Source of the DNA: Rhizomucor pusillus
Taxonomy: Eukaryota > Mucoromycota > Mucoromycetes > Mucorales > Lichtheimiaceae
Assembly (NCBI GenBank): GCA_900175165.2
Contig: FWWN02000284.1
Span: forward strand, 1-64,000
Direction of reading: 5' to 3'
Length of the DNA: 64,000 nt
The position numbers and the translations under genes were made by a program. Positions 23,312 through 37,560 of the stretch are shown one piece after another. The notes beneath the pieces were generated by a model that did no database searches, was not told where the DNA came from, and saw nothing but the letters and a program-made list of their open reading frames with translations. Numbering within the stretch: the stretch's first letter is position 1; each line of letters opens with the position of its first letter.

Positions 23312-26106
23312 CTACCAAATCTCGCATTTTTGCTCTGGATTCATGGGGCTTCCTACAGGACAGCTAAACACCTCAGAAAAAGTCTTGGAGTTTTGAATGA
23401 CTCCTTTGACACGGAGCATTTTGGGCGCATGCTCGTCAGTAAGGACCTGAAAATATAATTTAAGTTTTCCATGGTTAACGATCAATGCCTTTCAACGCAC
23501 CTGCTGCACGAGAGCTTCATTGGTTGCTTTGAAGCACCAATTCCTGCCAAAGCTGATGAAGAATAGTTGCTCCGGCGTGAAATTATCCAATCCGGGTAGG
23601 AGCATGTTGCGCTCGGCTTTGTACGTCGCTTTCCAGGCACGGAATGCTGTTGCAATGCCGCCATTGTCGGCCACGTTCTCCCCTTGAGTGAAGCGTCCAT
23701 TTACGTTGAGTTTCTTGCCGTCACCAGCATCAACGGTGTAGTTGCTGTACTGGTCAATGAAACATCGAGTCTTCTCGTTGAAATGCGTGCGGGTTTCATT
23801 GGTCCACCAGTCAACCATTCGTCCATCCTTATCAAAAAGGCTGCCAGAAGGATCAAAGTGGTGCGTCAATTCGTGACCAAGGACCATGCCGATAGCACCA
23901 TAGTTTAGATAGTCCGGATAATCGATGCTAAACTGCGGGGGTTGCAAAATACCAGCAGGAAAGACAATCTCGGTGAGACCTTCGCTTGCATACGCATTAA
24001 CTTCTTGTGGATACATCATCCAAATGCCTCTATCAGGATCAGTTCCCAGTCTGTGCCATTCCTTCTTGACCGACCATCGACGGCCGTTCACATAGTTGCC
24101 AAAGTAATCATCAGGTTGCACTGTGAGCTCGGAGTAGTAATGCGACACTGATACAGGGGACGTCAGGTCAGGACTCGATGTAGGGTATCCAATCTTAAAC
24201 ATCACATTATCAACCTAGTAGATTTGACTCTGCTTTTAGTTTCCCGGATGCAAAGAAATATGAAGCTATGGTTACCTTTTCCATGGCTCGTTGCTTGGTT
24301 ATTTCATCCAACCATGTAAGCTCTGGCAATCGCCTCTTGAATGCATCCTTGATCGACAATACAAACTCATCTGCGCGTTGTTTAGAGTCGCCGTTAAACC
24401 GCTTCTGCACAAAGTAACGGCCCATCAAAAAGCCCATGGATTCCTGCATCCTATCCAAACATGTTTGCCAGCGCGGTTTCTGCAATTTGACACTTGTACC
24501 GCGCAGTCTAGCTTCCATACGCTCGAGAGGTAGTCTCACATCCTCACCCAATGTTTGCACATATTCAAAGATCACCCGCCACAACAAGTATGCTTGGATC
24601 GTTCGGTCAGTTGATTTTTCTAGAATTTCCTTTGACAATCGCTGCATGTATTCTGGCGAGGTCACAACCACAGTGTCCTGGTGGGGCGCAGTGCTAGGTA
24701 GGATATGGCTCAACAAGAGATCCCAGTCAATGTTTGGATTGTAACTTGTCAGTTGCGATAGCGTGCGCAAATTATAAATGTTTTTGGGTTCCCACAAGAA
24801 CTCGGGCGTATCGCTGATGGCTGCAAGATCCTTTTCAAAGTTGACAATCAAACGCGCTGTCGTATTGGCACTCCAGCGATTCCATCCAAATTCTGAATCT
24901 GCACTGCCAAGCACAAGATCCATTGTTTGCGCAACTGTTTCAAACAAGGCATCCAGCTTATCTTGCTGCTTGTAGTATTCTTTGGATGCAAGCGTCAATC
25001 CGGATTGATAAAGGTACACACGGTATGTGATTGGATTCTCTAGGTCCAAATCTATGTTGGTGCGGAAGAGCGCATTTACTCCTGCGTTGGCTAGCTGTGC
25101 AATAGTCTTTGTCAGTCGCTGTACTAAACTGCTCGATTTTTGATCTTGTTCTACGAATCGGCCGTCTTGCGTCGCTGCATAGGTGGTCGCTTCGAAAGAA
25201 TCGCGGATGTCGCGCAAGAGAGGTATGATCGGTTCTGCACCGCGAGCGTTGATTGCTGACTCGTTCATGCAGGAATCATACATCGTTTTAGCTTTGCCAA
25301 AATTCTGTTTATCCAACAGGCGCTCGGGATTAGGCAAGCCGTCCTTATTCTCGTCCTCAATCGCATCAAAATCGCTTTCAAAAATCTCGTGCAGCGTCTC
25401 TTGGTTTTCGTCAAACATGTGCAGCATAGTTCCAGTCGTAGATTGCCCGTCTGGTATTTTGTGCGTCTTAATCCAATTGTTGCCTATGGTAGCACATTGT
25501 AAATATCTTGCGGTGCATGATAATCCGACCATTCTTACATGTAAATGCGAAAAAGTCATCGCATGGGTCCACAGACAGATCAAGGTCCTAGTATCCATGT
25601 TATTTACAGCTGTGTAAGACTCGTTCTTCTTGCATTTTCGCCGTGAACTTCCTTACGCCAAGGATATCTGCAGCAGTCGTTACACACTTTGGAGTTTCGC
25701 ACTTCTATTTCCGTGAAAGTATTCCTTTTTTGAGTATCATCCAGAGCCAAGCTCTAAATTTGCGAGAGAAGCACTTTACAGGTATCAAAGGAGTAGGTGC
25801 AACGGTGGGTGTGCTAGTCGGACTTGGCGCAACAGACCTGCTGTCGCCTTGATATACGCTTCTTGCGAACAAACCGATAAAAACAAACAATAAATTGAGG
25901 AGCGTAACACTCAGAATAAACAGCATCTTTTCCAAAGACGTGAAACGGCCGATATGAAACTGTCCCTCTGGCCGATTCCATCTCGCTTGCTGTCGAGACG
26001 GTGGCTGCTGTTCCTCTTCCTCCACAGACTCTGCAGATGGTCGATGCTGATTAGGATCGCTATCGTCGTTGCCAAGCAACGGTGCTCTTTCGGCAACGTC
26101 CGTCAT
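23312..26106 (-). CDS. Membrane zinc metallopeptidase, M13 family (neprilysin/ECE-like)
   Basis: A type II membrane protein of about 750 residues. The start MTDVAERAPLLGNDD at 26106 opens a ~75-residue cytoplasmic tail, followed by one membrane helix (MLFILSVTLLNLLFVFIGLF) and a Ser/Thr/Pro linker. Small exons then supply CETPKCVTTAADILG and DLSVDPCDDFFAFTCNNW, the Cys-rich entry to the M13 ectodomain. Two long exons give the N-terminal M13 domain. The catalytic part carries GHELTHHFDPSG (HExxH zinc motif) and ENVADNGGI, whose Glu is the third zinc ligand. The last exon ends CPVGSPMNPEQKCEIW, the conserved M13 terminus. It should cleave peptides outside the cell or in the endomembrane lumen. 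All key residues are present. Confidence 0.93.
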
Positions 26107-26204
26107 TGCTGTTGTCAAAGGTACAGTAACAAGGCGAGAAAGAAAGACGATAGCTGTTGACTGGAACCGGAATTTGAATGCTCAAGCAACAAAGGGGCAA
26201 AAGT

Positions 26205-27607
26205 CTATTCTTTATTTTCGTTCCATTCATCCAAGAAAGCCTGTAAGCCTTCGGGAAGACTGTAACCTTCACCGCCAGCTGTCTGTGCTTCCTTGATGTA
26301 TCCGAGCGCCTCCTCATAGCGCTTGTTTTGCTCTTCTTCAGTCAGCATCAAGTTTGCTTCGTTCAAGCACGTCTCAGCCAGATCTGCATAAATCTGGGCA
26401 CCTGCTTGGCCTGTCTGTTTGAACATTTCAAGAGATTGCAGGAAGTGCTTCTTTGCTGTAGGAAACCATGTTAGCATATCTTTCAGCTTTTGAATTCCTT
26501 TACATTTTCAAACCTTCGGCGATAGCCTCAAAAGCCCTTTCCTCTTCCGGCGTCCGTGTCTTTTTCTCTTCGGTTTCTTCATCCTTATCTTGCATCTTTT
26601 CATCCACTTGCTCCAACCAATAGTTTGCCAGCGAGAGTCTATTCAGACCGAGTTCCAGGAATGCACGGGCATTCTCCGGTTCCTCTGCTCATCTCCATTG
26701 TCAGATAATATATTCCTGAGCCAGATTTTACTTTCATGCCCGTACCTTGAGTGATTTCCAGCAGAATGCTGTGTGCCCACTCACGGAACTTGGATTGATT
26801 ATCGAAATCCTTGTACAAGTCACCGTGGCTCTGTGCTGCAGATGCCAAATCAACCAGCTCTCGGAATGGTATCGGCGTGTACTCTGCCTCGCCTTTGACA
26901 TAGATCGTTTGCATATTTTTGAGTGCTTCTTGTGCCAGATTCGGGATATCATTGTGCTCCTCATCAATTTCCGTTGCGGCCTGCGTACCGAACCGTCTTT
27001 AGATTTCGAAAACCAAAGAGTCTCAATTATCCCCACGAACCTTTGCTAACCATACTTTGGCGAGCGCTGCCGTCAGTCTTACTCCATTGGGAGCGTGCTC
27101 GCCCTCCACATCCTTTTCGTCGTGACCTTCCTCGGCGAATCGCTCGAGACCGGTTTGCAGTCGTTCTTCGGCAGCATCCAGGTAAGGTCCAAAATCTTCA
27201 TCCTCAGTCATCCGTCCGAGTTCATACAATGCAGAGCCGTATACAAAGTAGAAAAATGTCGGGGGTCGTCTGTCGCCCTTGGGCCAATTACGCAGTATTC
27301 TATCGCACTCATGCACTGTGCCACGGATAAGCTGAAGTGCAGAAGTCGGATCAGATTCTAGCGTCTCCTTTATAAATCCCTAATCTTATTTACGAAAATG
27401 TATATACACTGTTACTCACGCACCTGCTTTCTCTAGAGCACTCTCATACAAGGCAGCAGCTTCACCAATCTCGTCGCCTTCCTCGACGATCTTGTCCAAA
27501 ACCACAGTCTGCGTGTCTTTGGGGGCTTCGGGCTCTTCGCTCACTTTAGCCTTTTTGGCTGCTCGCTGTGCTGCTAATCCTCTTGGTCGCTTCTTATCCT
27601 TCTCCAT
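26205..27607 (-). CDS. Ett1/Nro1-like protein (enhancer of translation termination family)
   Basis: A soluble helical protein in about five exons. The start MEKDKKRPRGLAAQRAAKKAK is a basic, nuclear-signal-like tail. Then come GEAAALYESALEKA, TVHECDRILRNWP, FFYFVYGSALYELGRM and AEERLQTGLERF, and the end runs LQAFLDEWNENKE. The HECDRILR and YGSALYELGR pattern and the TPR-like helices fit the fungal Nro1/Ett1 family. Members bind prolyl-hydroxylase-type partners (S. pombe Nro1 inhibits Ofd1) and affect translation termination in yeast. The family call rests on memory of these motifs, not a search. Its stop lies about 100 bases from the start of the M13 peptidase gene on the same strand. Confidence 0.65.
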
Positions 27608-28253
27608 TGCACGATCGAGGTGTCAAAAGAAAATGGAAAGAAAATTTCGTCTCAGCGGCGGAAGGAGGCTGAAGACATGTAACATGTACAAATCGAATAT
27701 TCAGAGCAACCTTGGTATTTCGTTTTCATAACCCTTTTCTAACATTGCATAATCTTCCAAAGCTAGACTTGATACGAGCTTTTGATGGACGACTCAAAGA
27801 TGGTCAAACATAATGTCATGGTTTGCAGTCATACTCATGTAAAGTAATTTTGTAGCTTGATCTGTGGTTTTCGTAGGCACTTTAGTCAGATCAGAGCCTA
27901 GAGAATCTCCGTGGCTCTAGCTCCATCCTTGTTACAATTATCACACTATTTCCATGATTAAGTATCAATGTTAACTGGCGTGTACCTGAATTTCAACGAT
28001 GCCATTGACGAATCTACTAGGAGAGGCTATTGCTTTCTCTTATGATTAAATACGTCCACAATATATGAGTATGTAGAGATATTCTGAAGCAGTTGCCAAG
28101 TAGTCTTGCGCGAGATGCAAGGGCGAAATCTGGCTGTACTATCTGCGACGCCGCCGGTCATCAATCGGAGCCATTCTTGAACGACCCCTTTCGTGTTTCC
28201 GCCGAAACCACTCATTCTTTTGCTTTACTTTACACTCGAGTGTTTCATACAAA
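27608..28253. other. Divergent promoter region
   Basis: This stretch lies between the starts of the Ett1-like (-) and V-ATPase subunit A (+) genes. A 62-codon minus-strand frame (28215-28027) lies inside but begins only 38 bases from the V-ATPase start, so I do not call it a gene. Confidence 0.45.
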
Positions 28254-30991
<2,738 letters not shown>

Positions 30992-31259
30992 AATGTTGCT
31001 CTTGTTACCCCTCAAAAAATAGTACAGAGATCAAAGTGCCTTTTGGATATCGATTTTCTTTTTTGACTCGGTTACTTGCATATCAAACTTTCCCAAGTGA
31101 TGCCAGGACTACGGGAGGAAGAGACGAGCGTAAGAAAATGGATAGTAGTTGATCAGTCGTATGGAACAGGATTGCTGAGAGTGAAAAGGAATCGCGACGG
31201 CAAATGACCGCGCTTGAATTGGAAATGGATACGCGTGCTCTTGCGCGTTTGCATCGCGA

Positions 31260-34200
31260 ATGCAATTGATCAGGCCTCATGTATCCTACCAACAACGGCT
31301 AGCTAGTATCACTGGAAACAGGATTGTATGCTCAGAGATAGCCACATGCAAGCATGGCATTCCGAAACTGTTTGTTGCAGATGCTGCAAGGTCCCTCGTT
31401 GCAATGTGGCAAGATCTGACAGGAGAAACTGCTCCTTCGAGTCAACAGGTAGATAGAACAGGAGGACAGGAGAAAATAATTTCATTGCCAGTCTGGAGCT
31501 GTGTAAAGTAACGACAACCATCGTTATTCTGTTTATTTCTTCGCTGCAAGCAAGCTAGCTGGGAACTTGATGCACCGATTAAACAACTGAGAGCGAACAT
31601 TATTCATCACGAATATGCCGACTATTGCAGTTCAATATTAGCCCGAACGTCGAATGGTTCAGTGTATATTATTAAAGTTCAATGTGCGAAACAGACTGGG
31701 TATGAGTTCAATCTGATAGCTCGCTGGCAAGATGCTTTGTGATGTATTTACAAAAACAAACGTGTAATCTATATCAGGATCAAGCGGGCTCGTCTCGAGG
31801 ATAACACCTGTGAACGACTGTATCAAGATGTATGTTTATGTATCCATTCTGACTCTAACAACTATGCTAACGGATTATCTGCGATTCGTTAAAGGAAAAC
31901 CTGTTGTGGATTGAAGCATTCCCCACCGGCTTTCTCGGTCTCATGAATGACAATCAAAGAGTTATTTTCAATGTTGAAACATCCAAGGAAGATGTAAGAC
32001 AGATAACTGCTCATGGACCGCCGCTCTCTATCGGAGAGATCATAATGTCGGTTCCTGGTAAGGTTCTTTGCACGTTACTTAGGATAAACTTCAAGTAACT
32101 TAAACTCGCCAATTCTATAGTTGAAGGACAATACATTGATCAAGCGCTGAAGAGACATTTATCGATACCAACCTCGTAAGCTTGCTGCTGTAAATCATGT
32201 TTAAAAATGCTGTTACTTATCCTCGAAAATTGCTCAAGACCAAGCATACTATATGGTCTGAAAAATGGAGTTCTTTACTGTGCTTCTGACACGATTTCAG
32301 ACATAGTCACAGAGTTGGCAGTAAGTCTAATATCATACCAAGTAAAGCTCGCTGTATTTACCAGAAAATCCAGGAAGAAACTATATGTGCAGCTGTGTTC
32401 TTGTCATCGGGTCAAAAAGATGATCATTTAGATGCTTTTGTAGTCACAGGGCAAGTGTTTATATGTCCAATTGTAAATGTAAATGTACTGCTAACATTTT
32501 GATATCAGGAACGAAGGAACGCTTCAAGTGTTTCTAGCAAAAGATGGCAAGCTAGTCTACAAGGAATTTTATATTCCAGGACCGATCAATGCTATGCAGA
32601 AAGTGAATGTAAACATCATGTTGCACATTGCAATTAAAAATGAGTATAAAGACTCATGATATTCTGCGTAGGATAACTGTTTGCTTGCTAGCTTGACGGA
32701 TAAAGGACACCTTTATTACTTGGAAATCCAGAACCTCGAAACAGCACGGGATGTATCCATCCAATTGACACAGATTGCTGATATTGAAAGCGTCAATCGA
32801 ATACATATTGTCCAAAATCAAGAAGGGAATCTTGTCTTGTATCTCTTGAGTGATCAATCATCGTTGACCAAGGCGAATATTTCTACAAGGTAAAACTATC
32901 CAATCTGATCGTCAGCTTGATATTCACGACAAACTCTCTAGTAATCAAGATAGGATATCTATATCAAACGACACGGAACAGATGGGAAAAGCCGTGGATG
33001 ATGCTTTGAAGCAGTTGGAAGCACAAGAATTGGCACTTGCCAGGCTGGCAGAGCAAGAACAGGTATAATAAGGTTGCAAAGAAAGATTCCGAGAATGCTG
33101 ATATCTTTCAACAGGAGTTAAACGAACGTCTAGCACGTATCAACAAATGCATTTATTTGTTGCATCGCATCAAGGCACACAAAACTAAAGACTTTAGATG
33201 CGATGTACAACCCATGATAGTGCCGGCATCCATGCGTCACTTTACAAAGTACGCAAACTGTTTACTGCGCGTAATTATCGAAACTAGCGTTCCATTGGAC
33301 TGGAGTGATTGGCAAGGTACGATCCCAGATGTTGCCGTCAGTGTGCTTTTTATAACTCGCAATTATTTGGAAGTTCACATTGATATCGGTTTCCGTCGTA
33401 CCTCCATGCAAGAGAATATTTCATTAGAGACTGCCCGCCAAGATTCTGTCTATGGCAAGACCTTGATTGTCCCGCTTTTAGGATTGGAGAAGGGAGAAAA
33501 TTGGCAAGTAATTTTTTCTCTTCTATATGCCAAAGTCAGCTAATTGTAGCATCTCAGGATGTATGATATCCCACTGGATATGAGGAATTTGCAATTGCCA
33601 CTCCATGTTTCGATACACATGTCCTGCCAGCTCGACTTTACATCTACGGGCGATGGATTAGAAAAAGGTGAGAACAAGGATAAAAAGAACTATAACGACT
33701 TCCATTGATTCGAAGCTATTTAAAGCAAAGGAACCAGTAATCTTTGAAGTATCGGAAATGTGCCTGGATCATTTACATTTTATACGTCCATGCAGCGAGT
33801 CCATCATGAAGCGCATTCAAAAAGATGGGCTGACGGAAGCGACGAAATATCTCGAAAATATGCATCAGAGAGCCAATCTGCGTGACAACAGCGAGCTTTA
33901 CTTTCTCGGCCGCATCCAGGTACACTGCTATCTCGATCTTGCTATATCGATGTATTCATCGATATTTTTCTTTTTCTAGGATAAACAACGGTTGAATGAT
34001 CACTTGGGAGCGTTTCGACAGGCACAAATCAAGTTTCGTGTGTCGCCTGCCCAAAGCATAGAGGGTATTATGCTTTGCCTGTTAAAAGAAGGGCACACCA
34101 CGAAAGAATTACAACAAATTCTAGACACGCCTGATAGAGCTTACTTTACACTCGCTTCGTATCCCCAGTATCCTATCGTCTTGACATTATCCTCTCAGGC

Positions 34201-34562
34201 TGATTACATGTCTTTGACCATACAGAGCGAAAGCTCCACAGCGGTGCTCATGGTAGAATGCACCGTCTTATCGCGATTGCTGGATTTACTAGTCAACAGT
34301 GAACATCCGTCAGGTTTGTAATATACTACACATCAATGACATGGAATATACTTATAGGATATACTTTACAGATCTGACATCCGAAAATGATACCCAATTC
34401 TATAAAGGAATCAAGATGCTTTCAAGCAGAATGACTGACCTCGAGGAGATATACAATGCGCAAGGCGAAAGCGATGCTTTTTGGGAAACGCTGAAAACCA
34501 TCATTAATGATTTGCGATCCATCCATTTCAATACCAGCATAGGAACCATTAATTGCGTGTAA
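31260..34562 (+). CDS. Long beta-propeller-like protein, possibly FAAP100-like
   Basis: At least ten exons join into a protein of roughly 850 residues with no standard catalytic motif. The N-terminal half is rich in beta-propeller-like strands (KLFVADAARSLVAMWQ, PSILYGLKNGVLYC, DAFVVTGNEGTLQVF, CLLASLTDKGHLYYLEIQNL). A coiled segment follows (DDALKQLEAQELALARLAEQEQ, NERLARINKCIYLLH), then beta-rich domains and a C-terminal helix pair (KMLSSRMTDLEEIYNAQGES) ending TIINDLRSIHFNTSIGTINCV. Order and several local patterns recall the Fanconi core subunit FAAP100: a Leu-Pro-Gly-Pro-like turn (YIPGPINAM) after a propeller strand, the coiled coil in mid-protein, and the short helical end. The start at 31260 is uncertain; coding-like sequence begins at 31092. 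FANCB is another possibility. Confidence 0.5.
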
Positions 34563-34863
34563 ATAGAACAACTTTGTTTTCCGTTTCTGCATATGCGTTT
34601 CATATCAAACAATCATTTCCCTTTGAAACGGGTGTGCTGTGTGGTTAGCATATCTACGCCGCAAAAGCATGTCATTTCTTCTGAAAGTAGGGTCACAGGT
34701 GTCACAATGTAGCTCCATGAGGCAAGGCATGCTTCTATGCAGAATCATCTCATGCATGCGTCAGGAACACTTGATATCTTTACAGTATTTTAGTAGTATT
34801 TACAGACATGCATTTTTAAGTTAAATATGTACGTAATGGATGAAGTCCCAGCATTACTATCAT

Positions 34864-36344
34864 TCAAATGGCTACGACCGTAGCTTGGTACCGTCCAAGC
34901 TGGCGGTACGGCCGCTTTGGAGGTGGATATGGTCCGCGAAGAATAAACACTGCAGCTTTTGCAATGACGTGCTTGAGCGTTTTGCGTCGATGTTGTTCAT
35001 GGTGATGATGATGACGATGATGATGGAGTTTTGTATCTACTTTTGGGTTGGAACTAACTATCGGTGTTGGAGGAGACTGCCTTGGTATGCAATAGGGTTT
35101 GAGCCATGGATGGAATAAGACGAGATCTAGCGAAGCACGGGTATTTGCAGGAGCGAGCATGCGCCTTAGCATATCTCTAGCATCTAAAAGGGACAGAAGA
35201 AGAAAAATCAGGCCATTATGCTTCAGACATCATGGTCCTGCATATGCAGCTCATACCTTCGGAGAGCTGTGTCGGTATGCTAAAGTCGCCGTGCATCATC
35301 TTCCCAAAAAGTTTGCGGTCGTCCGGAGCCGTGAAAGGGAACTGGCCGGTTAGCATCCGGTACAGAGTTACGCCCAAGATCCATACGTCGGCCAGCTGAT
35401 GGTTGTAGGAGCTAGTTAACACTGCCTCGGGAGGGAGATACTGCAGACTTTCGACCGTTTGGTCCCCGCTATTTACTTACTAAGAAACTAGCCTAATATT
35501 ATCGCGATATGTGACGAACTTACAAGAAACGCAAGCAATCACTCATTTGGCCCTGCTGAGTGATACGGACGATACGGACATTGTCCTGTGCATCAAAAAC
35601 AATTTGTGTATGGGCAACAGAGCAGCTATCGTCTCGATGCTCCAGGTGGTTTGCATGAGCAGCTTGCACCAGCGCTGCAAACTTGATCTTGCACTCCTGC
35701 TCGTCCGTGAACTTGTATTCTTGCTCTTGTATAATCCATGATGCTGGCGACAGATGACTCGATGTACTGGAGCGCAAAGACGACATCGATGGACGTGTTC
35801 GACTTCCAGACGATCCTATACTGTAGCGTGCTACTCCTTCGCTGCTTGTCTTTGGAAGAGACGAGGTCAAACCAGACGATTCGATCATATCCGCGGCTTC
35901 TTCAGGTATCGTGTGCAAATACCGATGGATGTCTGCTGCGTTGTCCACGTCGGTACTTTGTTGCAAAGGTGACAGACTGAAAGGGTATGGCTAAGAAAAG
36001 GATAAATGGGGATGCGACTGTTAGAATAAGAAAACAAAAGATCAAGCATGGAAAACAAGGAAAGGGCAACCATAAGTTGCACCGATATGCAGGATGTGTA
36101 CCTCCAGAGTGCCATGATTTGGTCTTTTCGAAAAGAGTTGCGATAGTCGGTTTTCCAACGACGGCAGTGGCGGCGCCGAAGGTGACAATTGCTTCCAGTC
36201 TATAGCTGTGGGGATATTATCCAGATTCTTTTTGCTTTTATTCTTCCTGCCATTGAAGAGCTGTTTCAGCTGCGACTTGAACCGTCCTGCCAAGTTGCTT
36301 TTTCCATCAAGCTCATAATGTACAGCAGAGACAGCTTGATGCAT
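34864..36344 (-). CDS. Kinase-derived pseudokinase without an N-lobe, Tribbles-like C-lobe
   Basis: About four exons. The N-terminal ~80 residues (MHQAVSAVHYELDGKSN; Lys-rich; SAPPLPSLENRLSQLF) and a Ser-rich stretch are not kinase-like. The kinase-derived part begins at KFTDEQECKIKFAALVQAAH (helix E position). The catalytic loop reads LEHRDDSCSVAHTQIVF instead of HRDLKPEN, and RITQQGQ stands where DFG should be. No glycine loop or VAIK lysine is found. The C-lobe scaffold is kept: YLPPEAVLTSS (APE), ADVWILGVTLYRMLTGQFPF, KMMHGDFSIPTQL, DMLRRML and LFHPWL, closest in feel to Tribbles/CAMK proteins. The tail has a His cluster (HHHRHHHHHEQHRR) and a basic end. It cannot phosphorylate by the usual mechanism, so scaffolding is likely. 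Exon 1 joins after GTLE to PYPFSLSPLQQS. Confidence 0.75.
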
Positions 36345-37560
36345 CGATGTCCTTGGTTGCGGAAAGGAACATCATAGTCCCAGAGTTCAGCTTTAAAAAA
36401 ACGAGAAAAGGCTCGTTTCACGAGGAATTGCAAAAGAGGAAAATGTCCAGCCCGGCGGCAACAATGGATTCTCTCCCCATTGCATAATTTATACCCCCCT
36501 TAATCAAGAGATCGTCATCTCAGACAAACACATAGAGAGAGAGAATACCCGAAATTAAGCAATCACAGCTGCCACAGTTAAATGCTTCTTGATAATAAAC
36601 CGCTTTATTTATCTTGTACCTTGTTGACTATTAATAGTTATTGGATGCATTCGTTTACTTGCATCTGCCATGTTCGGAAAAAGGTCTATCCTTGCTCAGG
36701 ATCAATGATTATTATTGGTATGACAAACTTTTCAAGGAACTCCGTTCCACTGGTTGCGTCGCAAGCATTTACGTTGCTAGCAAGCTACAATTCGATAGTC
36801 CACCATATCGGACGGTCTACAAAGAGCTAGGGGAACTATGTACCTGCTGCTATTTAGTCCTAAAAGCGACCGTTTATATTTGAACGTAGAACCTAAATTT
36901 TATCTATCATAAAAGCCTGTAATCGAGACAAGTTCCAGACGATGCGACGAATTTTGGTAGTAGAGGGCACGTAGATCTCCAACACGTCAACAGCAGTGGC
37001 GTACAAGTTCTTGTAACCCGGTACACAGAGTATGCTATTTTCTTTTACGGAGGCGCAGCCACGTGCGTCAGTTGAATTCTGGATGCTCCTTGTTTTTCCG
37101 GTTGATTGTTGACAGGCTCGCATGAAACAATTCATCTTGGTCTTCGCCCTTGATCTGGTCGCAGCACCCCTCGCTGAGCATTGCATCCTCCGTCATCTTC
37201 CGTGCCTACATGTACAGTGTTCCTTGCTCATCTGACGATAATGAATTGCCCGATAGAAAGTTCTTCCTTGTCGCTACTTGCTAGTTTCAGGGGCGCTCAT
37301 CGTCGTTGCTTGATTTAATGTTTATATGTATGCATGAGAGATACCAAATATACTCGATAGCTTGGATTGAATCTTATTTTTCTTACTGCAAATGAGGATC
37401 TCCAGGTTATTGTCAAAGGCGGTGTGTTAGAGGATGGTGTATGAGCATGTACTAGACTTATTCCAAGCATGAATGCTTATTTTGATTGCGTTCCGACCCG
37501 ACAATCATTGCTTTTCAATTTTTTCTGTCATATCCAACCACGCATAACTATTCAAATGAC
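36345..37560. other. Divergent intergenic region with coding-like scraps
   Basis: This is the shared 5' region of the pseudokinase (-) and zinc-knuckle (+) genes. Two scraps look partly protein-like: plus 36641-36883 (NDYYWYDKLFKELRSTG; PPYRTVYKELGEL) and minus 36893-37197 (MTEDAMLSEGCCDQIK; YATAVDVLEIYVPSTTK). Neither forms a convincing gene. They may be exons of a small unrecognised gene or remnants of an insertion. Confidence 0.35.

Noticed and set aside
28027..28215. Minus-strand 62-codon frame (MSGFGGNTKGVVQEW)
   Set aside because: It starts 38 bases from the V-ATPase ATG, inside that gene's leader and promoter, and I recognise no family. It could still be a small gene.
31083..31259. 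Separate small gene upstream of the FAAP100-like gene
   Set aside because: MPGLREEETS and RIAESEKESRRQM look coding, but the exon phases do not join cleanly and a stop intervenes. It may instead be the missed 5' exon of the next gene.
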